Positions 53,222 to 63,029 are shown, counted from the first letter of the stretch. The stretch is DNA of 64,000 nt from Pseudomonas sp. ACM7 (GCF_004136015.1 NZ_CP024866.1:2362637-2426636); one strand, 5' to 3'. Translations and numbers: made by a program. Notes: generated by a model from the letters alone, not told the origin.

Positions 53222-56200
53222 TTACTGCACTTCTTTCTTCGGTTCGCGAATCTTGTACCAGGCCACATAAAGCGCCGGCAAAAACAGCAACGTCAGCAAC
53301 GTCGCAATAATAATCCCGCCAATCATCGCGTAAGCCATCGGCCCCCAGAACACCTCTCGGGCGATCGGGATCATCCCCAGGCTCGCCGCCGCTGCCGTCA
53401 GCAGAATCGGCCGGCGACGATGCTCTGTGGCTTGCACCACCGCATCCCACGGTGCATGACCGTCCTTCTCCAGGGCGTCAATCTGCGTCACCAGAATCAC
53501 CGAGTTGCGGATGATGATGCCGATCAGCGCCAGAATCCCCAGAATCGCAACAAAGCCCATCGGCGTGCCCGTCGGGATCAGCGCTATCACCACGCCGATC
53601 AAGCCGAGCGGCGCGACGCTGGCCACCAGGAACAGCTTCTGCACGCTGTGCAACTGGATCATCAGAAAGGTCGCCATCAAAAACAGCATCAACGGCACAA
53701 CCTTGGCAATTGGCCCCTGGGCCTTGCCGCTTTCCTCGACGGTGCCGCCAGTGGCGACCTTGTAGCCCACCGGCAAACTGGCGGCGAATTTGTCGATGTC
53801 GGGTTGGAGTTGTTTCACCAGGTCGGTCGGCTGAATTTCGTCGCGCACCGCAGCCTTGATGGTGATGGTCGGTTTGCGGTCGCGGCGCCAGACCAGCGGT
53901 TGCTCAAGTTCATAGCGCACGGAGGCGAACGCCAGCAGCGGAATCGACGTGCCGCCCGGCGTGACGATCTGCAAGTTCTGCAGGGTTTCCGGGGTGCCGC
54001 GTTCGGCGTCTTCGGCACGACCCACCACGTTGATCAGGTAGATATCGTCATCGACCTGTGTCACCGGCGCACCGACCACAATGCTGTTCATCAGGTTGGC
54101 CACGTCTTCCGACGACAGCCCCAATTGCCGTGCCTTGTCCTGCGCGATGTCGATGCGCAGGACTTTGCCCGGTTCGTTCCAGTCGTAAATGATCTCGCCG
54201 ATGTGCGAGTTTTTATCCAGTTCGGTGGCCAGGGCGATGGCGTGTTTGCGCACCTGATCGATGTCCTTGCCGCTGACCCGGTACTGAATCGGCCGCCCTA
54301 CCGGCGGGCCCATTTCCAACGCCTGGACGTAGCTGCCGATACCGACAAAATCCTTACGCAGTCGCTCGCGCAAGCGTTGGCTAAGCGCGTTACGCGATTC
54401 CAGCCCTTTGCTGACGATCACCAGTTGCGCGTAATACGGGTTCTGCAATTGCTGGTCGAGGGGCAGGTAGAAACGGATCGCCCCTTCGCCGATGTAGGTG
54501 CTCCAGCGCACGATGTCCGGATCGCCCTTGAAGGTCGCTTCGAGCTTGTCCACAGCCTTGCGGGTTTCGGCGATCGAAGCGTTTTGTGGCAGGTTCAGGT
54601 CGACGAGGATTTCCGGGCGGTCCGAAGACGGGAAGAACTGGTTCTGCACGAACTGCATGGAAAACACCGACGCCACAAACAGTGCGATGGTGATGCCGAT
54701 CGCCCACCAGCGATTGCGCATGGACCAGAACATGCCGTAATTGAACGCCCGACCGATGCGTCCCGGTTCTGCGTCGTGAGGTTTCACGTTGGCGCTGAGG
54801 ATGTGCACGCCGATCACCGGGGCGAACAGCACCGCGACAATCCACGACACGATCATGGCCACCGCGATCACCGCGAACAGCGTGAAGGTGTACTCGCCGG
54901 CCGAGCTGGCGTTCAGGCCGATGGGCACGAAACCGGCCACCGTCACCAGCGTACCAGTGAGCATCGGGAACGCCGTCGAGGTGTAGGCGAACGTGGCCGC
55001 TTGCTCCTTGGTCTCGCCCATTTCCAGGCGCGTGACCATCATTTCGACGGTGATCATCGCGTCATCCACCAGCAGCCCGAGCGCAATGATCAGCGCACCG
55101 AGGGAAATCCGCTGCATGGTGATGCCGCTGTATTCCATGAAGACGAAGACCATCGCCAGCACCAGCGGAATCGAGCACGCCACCACCAGACCGGCACGTA
55201 CGCCGAGGCTGATGAAGCTGACGATCAGCACGATCACCACCGCTTCGAACAGTGCGCTGGTAAAGCCGCCGACGGCTTTTTCCACCACTTCGGCCTGGTC
55301 GGAAACGTTGTGCACGCCGACGCCCACCGGCAGGTCGGCAGTCAGGTCGGTCATGCGCTGGTGCAACGCCTTGCCGAACACCTGAATGTTGCCGCCCTTC
55401 TTCATCGCAATGGCGAGGCCGATGGCAGGGTGGCCGTTAAAGCGGAACTCCGGTGTCGCCGGGTCGACATAGCCACGGCTGATGTCGGCAATATCGGCCA
55501 GGCGGTAGAAGCGGTCGTTGAGGCGCAGATTGACGTTTTCCAGGTCCTTCTCAGAGGCAAACTGCCCCGACGTACGCACGGAAATCCGCTCGGGACCGGC
55601 CTCGATCACACCGGCCGGCGTCACCGCGTTCTGCGATTGCAGGCTCTGCACTACCTGGCGCTGATCGATGCCCAGCGCCGCCAGTTTGCGAGTGGAGAAG
55701 TTCAGGTAGAGGACTTCATCCTGCTCGCCGACCATCTCGACCTTGCCCAGCCCCGGTACTTCGCGGATCTCGGCGCGGACCTGCTCGACGTAATCGCGCA
55801 ATTGGCGCATCGACAAACCGTCGGCGGTAAAGGCGTACACCGAGCCGAACACGTCACCGAATTCATCGTTGAACCCCGGCCCTTGCAGGCCTTGGGGGAA
55901 GTCGCCGCGAATGTCGTTGATCTTCTTGCGCACCTGATACCAGATTTCCGGAATGTCCTTGGCGCTGGTGGTATCACGCAAGTTTACGAAAACCGTCGAC
56001 TCGCCGGGGCGCGTATAGCTTTTCACGTAGTCGAGCGAGTCGAGCTCTTCGAGTTTTTTCTCGATCCGGTCAGTGACCTGCTTGAGGGTTTCTTCCTGGG
56101 TCGCGCCCGGCCAGCGGGTCTGGATCACCATGGTTTTGATGGTGAACGACGGGTCTTCCTCGCGGCCCAGGTTCAGGTACGAGAACACGCCCATCAGCAG

Positions 56201-56275
56201 CGCGATGAACATCAAATACCAGACAAACGACTGATGCTTGAGGGCCCATTCGGATAAGTTGAAACTCCCTTTCAT
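53222..56275 (-). CDS. triC: RND efflux permease, TriC-like
   Basis: A 1017-residue inner-membrane RND proton antiporter of the drug/HAE1 type. The proton-relay pair is visible as Asp404-Asp405 in IALGLLVDDAMITVEMM. The N-terminal helix (HQSFVWYLMFIALLMGVFSYL) and the two large periplasmic loops are in place. The C-terminal ends with a short basic tail. Two upstream adaptor genes overlap it in series. Single RND genes preceded by two adaptors match P. aeruginosa TriABC, which works with the outer-membrane channel OpmH encoded elsewhere. Confidence 0.9.
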   Translation of the reverse strand: MKGSFNLSEWALKHQSFVWYLMFIALLMGVFSYLNLGREEDPSFTIKTMVIQTRWPGATQEETLKQVTDRIEKKLEELDSLDYVKSYTRPGESTVFVNLRDTTSAKDIPEIWYQVRKKINDIRGDFPQGLQGPGFNDEFGDVFGSVYAFTADGLSMRQLRDYVEQVRAEIREVPGLGKVEMVGEQDEVLYLNFSTRKLAALGIDQRQVVQSLQSQNAVTPAGVIEAGPERISVRTSGQFASEKDLENVNLRLNDRFYRLADIADISRGYVDPATPEFRFNGHPAIGLAIAMKKGGNIQVFGKALHQRMTDLTADLPVGVGVHNVSDQAEVVEKAVGGFTSALFEAVVIVLIVSFISLGVRAGLVVACSIPLVLAMVFVFMEYSGITMQRISLGALIIALGLLVDDAMITVEMMVTRLEMGETKEQAATFAYTSTAFPMLTGTLVTVAGFVPIGLNASSAGEYTFTLFAVIAVAMIVSWIVAVLFAPVIGVHILSANVKPHDAEPGRIGRAFNYGMFWSMRNRWWAIGITIALFVASVFSMQFVQNQFFPSSDRPEILVDLNLPQNASIAETRKAVDKLEATFKGDPDIVRWSTYIGEGAIRFYLPLDQQLQNPYYAQLVIVSKGLESRNALSQRLRERLRKDFVGIGSYVQALEMGPPVGRPIQYRVSGKDIDQVRKHAIALATELDKNSHIGEIIYDWNEPGKVLRIDIAQDKARQLGLSSEDVANLMNSIVVGAPVTQVDDDIYLINVVGRAEDAERGTPETLQNLQIVTPGGTSIPLLAFASVRYELEQPLVWRRDRKPTITIKAAVRDEIQPTDLVKQLQPDIDKFAASLPVGYKVATGGTVEESGKAQGPIAKVVPLMLFLMATFLMIQLHSVQKLFLVASVAPLGLIGVVIALIPTGTPMGFVAILGILALIGIIIRNSVILVTQIDALEKDGHAPWDAVVQATEHRRRPILLTAAAASLGMIPIAREVFWGPMAYAMIGGIIIATLLTLLFLPALYVAWYKIREPKKEVQ

Positions 56276-57339
56276 TGCGGGCTGTCCTCATCGATTTTTA
56301 CTTTTTGCCCCGGTTTCAGGCTATTCACGCCGGCACTGACCACCCGCTCGCCAGACTTCACGCCGCTCGCCAGGACCATCGTTGAGTCAGTGCGGCTGAC
56401 CAGGCTGACGTCTCGCGGGGAAACGGTTTGAGTCTGCGGGTCGATGACCCAGATCCGCGATTTGCCATCGACCTCCTGTAGCGCGGTCAGGGGCAGTTCG
56501 ATACGCGGTTTGATCGCGGAGCTGAGGGTCACGCTGATCGCCGTACCCAGGCGAAAACCCGGTGGCGTGTCGGTCAGTGTCAGGCGGGCGCGACGGGTAC
56601 GGGTCGCACTTTGCGCCTGGGGTTCGATTTCGCGAACGATGGCAGTGGTGGTGATGCTCGGCTCCAGCTGGACGGCAACCTGGAACACCACGTCCGCCGG
56701 CAACTGGTCGACCAGGGTGTCCGGCAGGTCGATCACCGCCTCCTTGATGTCCGGCTGCGCCAGGGTCACCACTTGCTGGCCGGCGCTGACAACTTGCCCG
56801 GCTTCGGCGTTCCACGCTGTGACGATGGCTTTGTGGTCGGCACGCAGTTCGACGTAGTTGAGCTGGTCCTTGGCCTGATCGACCGCAGCCTTCGCTTGAT
56901 CAAGGGAGGCCTGGGTGGTTTTGAGGTCGGTCTGTGCGACGTCGAGTTGTGCCTGGGCACCCACACCACGATCGAACAACTCTTGCTGACGCCGGGCGTT
57001 GGCCTGGGCGTTGATGAGTTGCGCCTGGACGCTGGCCAGATTGCCCTGAGCGGAACGCAACTGGTTCTGCTGATCGGTGGGGTCGAGCGTGGCGAGCAAT
57101 GCACCTTTATCCACTTCGGCACCGACATCGACATTACGGCTGGCGATGCGTCCTGGCACCCGGAAGCCGACATTGCTTTCATAACGGGCCTGGATGCTGC
57201 CGGCGAAACGGCCCAGATTTTCTTCGTCCAGGGACTGGACCTTGATGGACAGCACCGGACGCACAGGCTCCGGCGGCGGTTCCTTTTTCGAGCAGGCCAC
57301 CAGCATCACACCGGCGCATACCAGTAACAGACGCTTCAT
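56272..57339 (-). CDS. triB: RND adaptor lipoprotein, TriB-like
   Basis: A 355-residue membrane-fusion protein with lipobox MKRLLLVCAGVMLVACSKK (Cys16). An alpha-hairpin (~90-165, NQLRSAQGNLASVQAQLINAQANARRQQELFDRG), a lipoyl half-motif (VDKGALLATLDPTD) and beta-barrel strands follow. It bridges the RND pump to the outer-membrane channel. ATG/stop overlaps of four bases tie it to the genes on both sides. Confidence 0.9.
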   Translation of the reverse strand: MKRLLLVCAGVMLVACSKKEPPPEPVRPVLSIKVQSLDEENLGRFAGSIQARYESNVGFRVPGRIASRNVDVGAEVDKGALLATLDPTDQQNQLRSAQGNLASVQAQLINAQANARRQQELFDRGVGAQAQLDVAQTDLKTTQASLDQAKAAVDQAKDQLNYVELRADHKAIVTAWNAEAGQVVSAGQQVVTLAQPDIKEAVIDLPDTLVDQLPADVVFQVAVQLEPSITTTAIVREIEPQAQSATRTRRARLTLTDTPPGFRLGTAISVTLSSAIKPRIELPLTALQEVDGKSRIWVIDPQTQTVSPRDVSLVSRTDSTMVLASGVKSGERVVSAGVNSLKPGQKVKIDEDSPQ

Positions 57340-58439
57340 GGCTGGGCTCCCGCCGCTAAATCCTTATAGGTGTTTTCGGCGATCTCCACCTTCACGCCGG
57401 GGTGCAGCAACTGGCCGCCGGCGATGACGACTTTTTCGCCACCCTTCAGGCCGGCGCTGATGATCACTTTGCCAGTCAGGTAGCGGCCGACAGTGACCGT
57501 GTGCAGCTGCGCCTTGCCCTCGCCGTCCACCAGCCACACCGCCGGGTCGCTGAGATTTTTCGTCAGAGCCGACCAAGGCAGTTCGACCGCCGATTTGCCT
57601 GGTGTCTTGGCCGTGGCACTCACCACCGAACCGAGCTGCATGCCTTCCGGTAGTCCGTTGAGAGTGACTTTGACCTGCACCGTGCCGGTCTGCGCGGAGA
57701 CGGCCGGGGTGATTTCCCGAACGGTGCCAGTGGTTTTGATCGCGGGGTTGTCGAGCAGGCTGACGACCACCGTTTTCCCCTCTGGCGGCTCTGTCAGCAG
57801 CGATTCGTAGACGTTGAACACCGCGTCACGTTCACCATCACGCGCCAGGCTGAAAATCGGCACGGTGGCCTGCACCACCTGGCCGACCTCGGCCTGGCGC
57901 GCGGTAATCACCCCCGGCGCGTCAGCGACCAACGCGGTGTAGCTCAGTTGTTCACGGGCGTTGGCCAGTTGCGCCTGGGCAGCCGTCAGGGCGCTTTGGC
58001 TGCTGCGCAAGGCGGCTTGGGCGGAATCGAACTCGCTCTGGCTGGTGTAGCCCTTGGGCAGGAGTTTTTGCTGGCGAACGAAAGCGGCAGCGGTCTGTTT
58101 GACTCGGGCCTGCTCGGCGACGACCTGTGCCTGAGCTGAGTCGACGTTGGTTTGCAGGTCCTTGGGATCGAGTTTAGCCAGGACCTGTTTGGCCGAAACC
58201 CGATCACCGACATCGACTGTACGCTGGATGATCTTGCCGGCAACGCGGAACGACAGGTCGGTCTGGACCCGCGCCTGGACATCACCGGTCAGGGTCACCG
58301 TCGCCGCGTAATCCGCAGGTTTTACCTCTTGCACGAATACCCGCGGACGGTCCTTTTCGACCGGTTTTTTATCGCCACAGGCGCTCAGCAGGACAAGGAG
58401 GCTCAGGCCAACCACTGTTTTCAATCCGGGACCCACCAT
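57336..58439 (-). CDS. triA: RND adaptor lipoprotein, TriA-like
   Basis: A 367-residue membrane-fusion protein with lipobox VGLSLLVLLSACGDKK (Cys21). Its domains are similar to the next adaptor: VSAKQVLAKLDPKDLQTNVDSAQAQVVAEQARV, a helical hairpin, then a barrel and membrane-proximal domain (GLKGGEKVVIAGGQLLHPGVKVEI). First gene of the three-gene pump operon. Two adaptors per pump is the defining feature of TriABC-type systems. Confidence 0.9.
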   Translation of the reverse strand: MVGPGLKTVVGLSLLVLLSACGDKKPVEKDRPRVFVQEVKPADYAATVTLTGDVQARVQTDLSFRVAGKIIQRTVDVGDRVSAKQVLAKLDPKDLQTNVDSAQAQVVAEQARVKQTAAAFVRQQKLLPKGYTSQSEFDSAQAALRSSQSALTAAQAQLANAREQLSYTALVADAPGVITARQAEVGQVVQATVPIFSLARDGERDAVFNVYESLLTEPPEGKTVVVSLLDNPAIKTTGTVREITPAVSAQTGTVQVKVTLNGLPEGMQLGSVVSATAKTPGKSAVELPWSALTKNLSDPAVWLVDGEGKAQLHTVTVGRYLTGKVIISAGLKGGEKVVIAGGQLLHPGVKVEIAENTYKDLAAGAQP

Positions 58440-58535
58440 GCAGACTCCTTTGCGTTGTACGAACGTGCCAATGGCGATACGACTGTGAGCTTAGAACAGG
58501 GTTCCACCTTCGCCCGCGCAGATAACCATTTCCCT

Positions 58536-58622
58536 GTAGGAGCTGCCGAAGGCTGCGATCTTTTGATCTTCCGGCGACATCGCGACCGCTAAAGTCAAAA
58601 GATCGCAGCCTGCGGCAGCTCC
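58536..58622. repeat. Inverted repeat pair, family B
   Basis: TGTAGGAGCTGCCGAAGGCT... and ...AGCCTGCGGCAGCTCCAACG in the divergent gap between the pump operon and the ATPase gene; arms pair with a few mismatches. Confidence 0.8.
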
Positions 58623-58682
58623 AACGTAAATTCGCCCACGCGGTTATCCTGATGCCGTTTCGGGGCCACAGAGAAAGTCCTA

Positions 58683-59843
58683 ATGCTCAAAACCCTCGCG
58701 GTGGCCAATTACCGCTCGATCAATAAATTGGTGATTCCGCTGGGCAGGTTGAACCTGATCACCGGCCCCAACGGCAGCGGCAAATCCAACCTCTATCGCG
58801 CGTTGCGCCTGCTGGCGGAGACCGCACAGGGCGGCGTGGTCAATGCCTTGGCCTGCGAGGGTGGGCTGGATTCGACCTTCTGGGCCGGGCCGGAAAACAT
58901 TACCCGACGGATGCGTAATGGCGAAGTCCCGATCGAGGCGACCGTTCGGCACGGTGCCAAACGCCTGCGCCTGGGGTTTGCCGGGGAAGATTTCAGCTAC
59001 TCGATCGCGCTGGGTCTGCCGGAGCCGAGCCTTTCCGAGTTTTCTCTGGACCCGGAAATCAAGAAGGAATGCATCTGGTCCGGCCCGTTTTACCGCCCGG
59101 CCAGCCTGCTGGTGGACCGCGACGGCCCGATGATCCGCACCCGGGTCGGTCGCGCTTGGGACGTGCTGGCCCAACACACGCCGAATTTCGACAGCCTGTT
59201 CGATCAGGTCGGCAGCTTTCGCACCTCGCCGGAAGTCTTGCAGCTGCGTGAATTCATCCGCCGCTGGCGGTTCTATGATCACTTTCGCAGCGACGCCGAC
59301 GCGCCGGTGCGCCAACCGCAATTGGGCACCCGCACGCCGGTGCTGCATCACGACGGTCGGGATCTGGCGGCCGCGTTGCAGACAATCCGCGAAATCGGCG
59401 ACCCCGAGGCCTTGCAGGCCGCCATCAGCGACGCCTTCCCTGGCGCGCGATTGAACATCGCGCCGCTTCAGGGTGGTCGGTTTGCGATCGAGTTTTACCA
59501 GGAAGGATTGTTGCGGCCCTTGTCGGCGGCCGAGTTGTCGGACGGGACGTTGCGCTATTTGCTGCTGGTCGCAGCGCTGCTGACGCCTCGGCCGCCGACG
59601 CTGATGGTGTTGAACGAGCCGGAAACCAGTTTGCACCCGGACCTGTTGCCGGCGTTGGCGCGGTTGATTATCCGGGCGTCGGAGCAGTGTCAGGTGTGGG
59701 TGGTTTCTCATGCACGGCGGTTGATTTCGGCGTTGCAGGAGGACCCGGAGTGTAATTGCATTGTGCTGGAGAAGAACCTGGGCCAGACCGGGATTGTCGG
59801 GCAGCGGATACTGGATGAACCGGCGTGGTATTGGCCGGACTAA
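58683..59843 (+). CDS. AAA ATPase, RecF/OLD-like (COG4637 type)
   Basis: A 386-residue SMC/ABC-like ATPase. N-terminal LKTLAVANYRSINKLVIPLGRLNLITGPNGSGKSNLYRAL includes Walker A GPNGSGKS at 28-35. Signature-like LSDGTLRYLLLVAAL, Walker B LMVLNEPETSLHPDLLPAL and the H-motif VVSHARRLIS occur near the C-terminus. There is no coiled-coil arm or TOPRIM domain, so it is shorter than OLD nucleases. No partner gene is adjacent. DNA repair or defence roles are only family-level possibilities. Confidence 0.88.
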   Translation: MLKTLAVANYRSINKLVIPLGRLNLITGPNGSGKSNLYRALRLLAETAQGGVVNALACEGGLDSTFWAGPENITRRMRNGEVPIEATVRHGAKRLRLGFAGEDFSYSIALGLPEPSLSEFSLDPEIKKECIWSGPFYRPASLLVDRDGPMIRTRVGRAWDVLAQHTPNFDSLFDQVGSFRTSPEVLQLREFIRRWRFYDHFRSDADAPVRQPQLGTRTPVLHHDGRDLAAALQTIREIGDPEALQAAISDAFPGARLNIAPLQGGRFAIEFYQEGLLRPLSAAELSDGTLRYLLLVAALLTPRPPTLMVLNEPETSLHPDLLPALARLIIRASEQCQVWVVSHARRLISALQEDPECNCIVLEKNLGQTGIVGQRILDEPAWYWPD

Positions 59844-59860
59844 TCCGCGCCTGTTAAACC

Positions 59861-59970
59861 GAATCGCGAGCAAGCTCGCTCCCACACTGGATCGGTGACC
59901 GGCACAGATATTGTGTTTATCGAAGATCCACTGTGGGAGCGAGCTTGCTCCGGGCGGCGTTCCGACGATG
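59861..59970. repeat. REP-type inverted pair, family A
   Basis: AATCGCGAGCAAGCTCGCTC and an inverse copy with the GCTCCGGGCGGCGTTCCGAC variant end; between convergent ATPase and solute-binding protein genes. Confidence 0.8.
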
Positions 59971-60002
59971 GTGATCGGAAAGTCACCGCATAGCTCAGTG
60001 AA

Positions 60003-60869
60003 TCACCCCTGCCACTTCCCACCCTCGACAATCACACTCTCAGCCTTGGTGTCATCGCTCAGTTCTTTACGCACATATTGGTCATACAGCTTGAGCAAAA
60101 ACTTCTCTTCACCCAGCTTCGCCAACTCGGCATTCACCCAATCGCGCAGCTCGATATTGCCCTTCTTCACCGCCGGCGAAATCGGTGCTTCAGCGCCCAA
60201 CGTCTGGGTCAGCACGCGATAGCCAGGGTTCTGCTTCGCCCAACTGAACAGCACCAGATTGTCCTGCGCATACGCATCGCCGCGCCCATTGGCCAACGCT
60301 TGCAGAGATTCAGAGTTTTTCTCGAACTTCAGCAGTTTCCAGTCCGGATGGTTCTTGGTCAGCCAGATATCGGCTGTAGTGCCGGTGGTGACGATGGTCG
60401 TGCGAGTTGCCAGGTCATCAAGGTTTTTCACCGAACTGGCCTGTGGCACCAAGGCCTGCACCGCGACTTTCAGATTCGGATTGGTGAATTCCACCGCTTC
60501 CTTACGCTCGGGGGTAACGGTCATGTTGGCCAGAATCAAATCGACCTTGTCGCTTTGCAGGAACGGAATCCGGCTCGCCGGTTCTACCGCGACGAACTCG
60601 ACCTTGTTCTCATCGCCTAGCAGGTCTTTGGCGAATTGACGGCCGATGTCAGTATCGAAACCGACGTAACGCCCGGCTTCATTGACGAAACCAAACGGCG
60701 GTTTATCGGTGAAGACACCGACGATCAACTTGTCCCGGGCTTTGATTTTTTCCAGATAACTGGCACTGGTGGCCGCCGGTTTGGCGGGTTCTTCGGTTTT
60801 GTTGCAACCGGCCAGCAACGCGAGGCCGAGCAGCGGGAGTAGCAGCAGAGAAGACTTGGCAGTTTTCAT
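60003..60869 (-). CDS. Polar amino acid ABC transporter, substrate-binding lipoprotein
   Basis: A 288-residue family-3 solute-binding protein. A lipoprotein signal LLLPLLGLALLAGCNKTEE (lipobox LAGC) anchors it in the inner membrane. LIVGVFTDKPPFGFVNEAGRYVGFDTDIGRQFAKDL and ILANMTVTPERKEAVEFTNPN are the ligand lobes. It is last in a four-gene operon with two permeases and an ATPase. The amino acid cannot be read. Placement beside metQ and an AT-rich promoter resembling other sulfur operons hints at a sulfur amino acid. Confidence 0.9.
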   Translation of the reverse strand: MKTAKSSLLLLPLLGLALLAGCNKTEEPAKPAATSASYLEKIKARDKLIVGVFTDKPPFGFVNEAGRYVGFDTDIGRQFAKDLLGDENKVEFVAVEPASRIPFLQSDKVDLILANMTVTPERKEAVEFTNPNLKVAVQALVPQASSVKNLDDLATRTTIVTTGTTADIWLTKNHPDWKLLKFEKNSESLQALANGRGDAYAQDNLVLFSWAKQNPGYRVLTQTLGAEAPISPAVKKGNIELRDWVNAELAKLGEEKFLLKLYDQYVRKELSDDTKAESVIVEGGKWQG

Positions 60870-61648
60870 AGCAGTTCCAGTTCCTTTGTTTGAGTCGTTT
60901 TGGGTAGTGCGGCGACGTAGGAGAACTTCTCCAGGAACTGCTGCGCTCGTGCGGTTTGCGGGTTCGTAAAGAAAATCTCGGGAGGGTTTTGTTCGAGGAT
61001 TCGCCCGGTATCCATGAACACAATGCGGTCAGCCACGGCGCGGGCAAAAGCCATTTCGTGGGTGACGATCAACAGGGTCATGCCCTCGCGGGCCAGGCCC
61101 TGGATAACTTCCAGCACTTCCTTGACCATTTCCGGGTCGAGGGCGGCGGTGACTTCATCGAACAACATGACTTTCGGGTTCATGCACAGCGAACGGACGA
61201 TGGCGATGCGTTGCTGCTGGCCACCGGAGAGCTGACGCGGGAAGGCATCGCGCTTGTCCGAAAGGCCCACACGCTCAAGCAACGCTTCGGCCTGGGCACG
61301 GGCCTCGCGGCGGTCGCGCTTCTGCACTTTGACCGGGCCGAGCAGCAGGTTGTCGAGCACGCTCATGTGCGGAAACAGGTGGTAACTCTGGAACACCATG
61401 CCGATCTGCTGCCGCACGTCGCGCCAGTCGGTGCCTTTGTCCAGCAACTCACGTCCGGCAAACTTCAAGCTGCCGCTGTGGGCGACTTCAAGACCGTTGA
61501 GGCAACGCAGCAAGGTGCTTTTACCGCAACCGCTGGGGCCGAGGATGACGATCACTTCGCCTGACTTCACTTGCAGGTCGATCTCTTTGAGCACCTGCTG
61601 CTCGCCGAAAAACTTGTTGAAACCCTTGAACTCGATCAATGCGCTCAT
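60866..61648 (-). CDS. Polar amino acid ABC transporter, ATP-binding protein
   Basis: A 260-residue ATPase. It shows Walker A GPSGCGKST, Q-loop MVFQSYHLFPHMSV, signature [15 protein letters not shown], Walker B VMLFDEVTAALDPEM and the H-loop in LIVTHEMAFARAVA. The Pro of the usual [10 protein letters not shown] block is replaced by Val (DEVTAALDPE), as in several amino-acid importers. The stop overlaps the SBP start. Confidence 0.93.
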   Translation of the reverse strand: MSALIEFKGFNKFFGEQQVLKEIDLQVKSGEVIVILGPSGCGKSTLLRCLNGLEVAHSGSLKFAGRELLDKGTDWRDVRQQIGMVFQSYHLFPHMSVLDNLLLGPVKVQKRDRREARAQAEALLERVGLSDKRDAFPRQLSGGQQQRIAIVRSLCMNPKVMLFDEVTAALDPEMVKEVLEVIQGLAREGMTLLIVTHEMAFARAVADRIVFMDTGRILEQNPPEIFFTNPQTARAQQFLEKFSYVAALPKTTQTKELELL

Positions 61649-62304
61649 GCTTGCGTCCAGCGCCGCTCCAGCACGCGCGAGGCGGCCGACAGCGGGTAGC
61701 AGATGAAAAAGAAAAACAGGAACAGTGCGCCGTAGATCAGCACTGATTCGTAGGTGCGTTCGATGATCTGCTGACCGACCTTGATCACGTCGACCACGCC
61801 AATCAGCACCGCCAGGGAGCTGGTCTTGATGATGCGCGCGTAGACGTTGATGGTCGGTGGCGTCATGCGTTTCAGCGCTTGGGGCAGCAGCACGTATCCG
61901 TAGAGTTGCGGGCCGTCCAGGCCAATCGACAACCCCGCTTCACGCTGCCCGCGCGGCAGCGAATGCAGCGCGCCGCGAACCACTTCCCCGACTTCGCTGG
62001 CGCCCCACAACGACAACACCAGCACTGCGCACCAGAAACTCGGAATGCTCAGACCGAAGAAAATCGGCAGACCAAAGAACAGCAAATACAGCCAGACCAG
62101 CACCGGAATTGCGCGGAACAATTCCAGATAAACGCGCAGGATTGCGTTCAGCCATTTCGAGTTCAGCGTGCGCAGCACGCCATAGAGCACGCCGCCAACG
62201 GTGCTGATGACGATGCTCAGGAAAGAGATCGACAAGGTTTGCGCAGCGCCCTTGCCCAGTTGCGGCAACGACACCCAGAGCAACTCAAGACCCGAACTGG
62301 CCAT
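61645..62304 (-). CDS. Polar amino acid ABC transporter, permease 2
   Basis: A 219-residue permease. The coupling loop is REAGLSIGLDGPQLYGYVLLPQALKRMTPPTINVYARIIKTSSLAVLIGVVD. About five helices. It overlaps the ATPase start by four bases and the first permease gene by 20 bases, so translation is tightly coupled. Forms a heterodimer with permease 1. Confidence 0.93.
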   Translation of the reverse strand: MASSGLELLWVSLPQLGKGAAQTLSISFLSIVISTVGGVLYGVLRTLNSKWLNAILRVYLELFRAIPVLVWLYLLFFGLPIFFGLSIPSFWCAVLVLSLWGASEVGEVVRGALHSLPRGQREAGLSIGLDGPQLYGYVLLPQALKRMTPPTINVYARIIKTSSLAVLIGVVDVIKVGQQIIERTYESVLIYGALFLFFFFICYPLSAASRVLERRWTQA

Positions 62305-62950
62305 GCTGGAGCCTCCTTTCCAGACGGCTGAGCAGCAGCGACAGCGGCAAGAACAGCAACACGCAAATCAGCGTCAGCACGGCGAGCATTTCGTAGGTTT
62401 TGTAGTAGAGCGCGATGTAGCTTTTGGTGGTGTAGAGAATCTCCGGCACCGCCACCGCCGAGACCACGGTGGTTTCCTTAAGCAGGAAAATGAAATTGGC
62501 GAACAGCGACGGCAAGCTGAGAATGCCTGCTTGCGGCAGGATCACGTAGCGCAGCAATTGTCCGTGGGACAGGCCGACGGAGCGGCCGGACTCGAGCTGC
62601 GCCGCAGGCACCGCGTCGACGCCGGCACGCAGCACTTCGGTGAGGTAGGCGCCGCCGAGGAAGGTCATGGTGATGATCGCCGCCGCAAAGCCCGAGACCT
62701 TGATGCCCAGCGCCGGCAAGGCGAAGTAGACGAAGAACAGTTGAATGAGCAGTGGCGTGTTGCGCGCCAGTTCCACATACAGCCCGACCAGGCGCTGCAA
62801 GTAAGGCGTGCGGAACACCAGAATCGTCGCGTTGATCAGCGCCACCAGCAACGACGTGCCAATGGCGATAAAGCCGACCTGCAGCGTCACGCCCACGGCT
62901 TTAAGAAACGCCGGCAAGGTGCTGAGGATAAATGCGTAATCGAAGTTCAT
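62285..62950 (-). CDS. Polar amino acid ABC transporter, permease 1
   Basis: A 221-residue permease and the first gene of the operon. The coupling loop is LESGRSVGLSHGQLLRYVILPQAGILSLPSLFANFIFLLKETTVVSAVAVPE. The upstream 280 bp contain the AT-rich promoter candidate. Two distinct permeases distinguish this system from the single-permease cystine importer at 42.7 kb. Confidence 0.93.
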   Translation of the reverse strand: MNFDYAFILSTLPAFLKAVGVTLQVGFIAIGTSLLVALINATILVFRTPYLQRLVGLYVELARNTPLLIQLFFVYFALPALGIKVSGFAAAIITMTFLGGAYLTEVLRAGVDAVPAAQLESGRSVGLSHGQLLRYVILPQAGILSLPSLFANFIFLLKETTVVSAVAVPEILYTTKSYIALYYKTYEMLAVLTLICVLLFLPLSLLLSRLERRLQHGQFGS

Positions 62951-63029
62951 TGAACATCCTGGACGCCGCAGGGTAAGCGACGGTGGTGCAGTCCATGGGC
63001 GGTGGATAACTACCCGGCAGGCACCGACT

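Noticed and set aside
53420..56257. 945-codon plus-strand ORF opposite the RND permease
   Set aside because: A long shadow frame with His/Asp-rich non-protein-like composition; the RND protein on the other strand is unambiguous.
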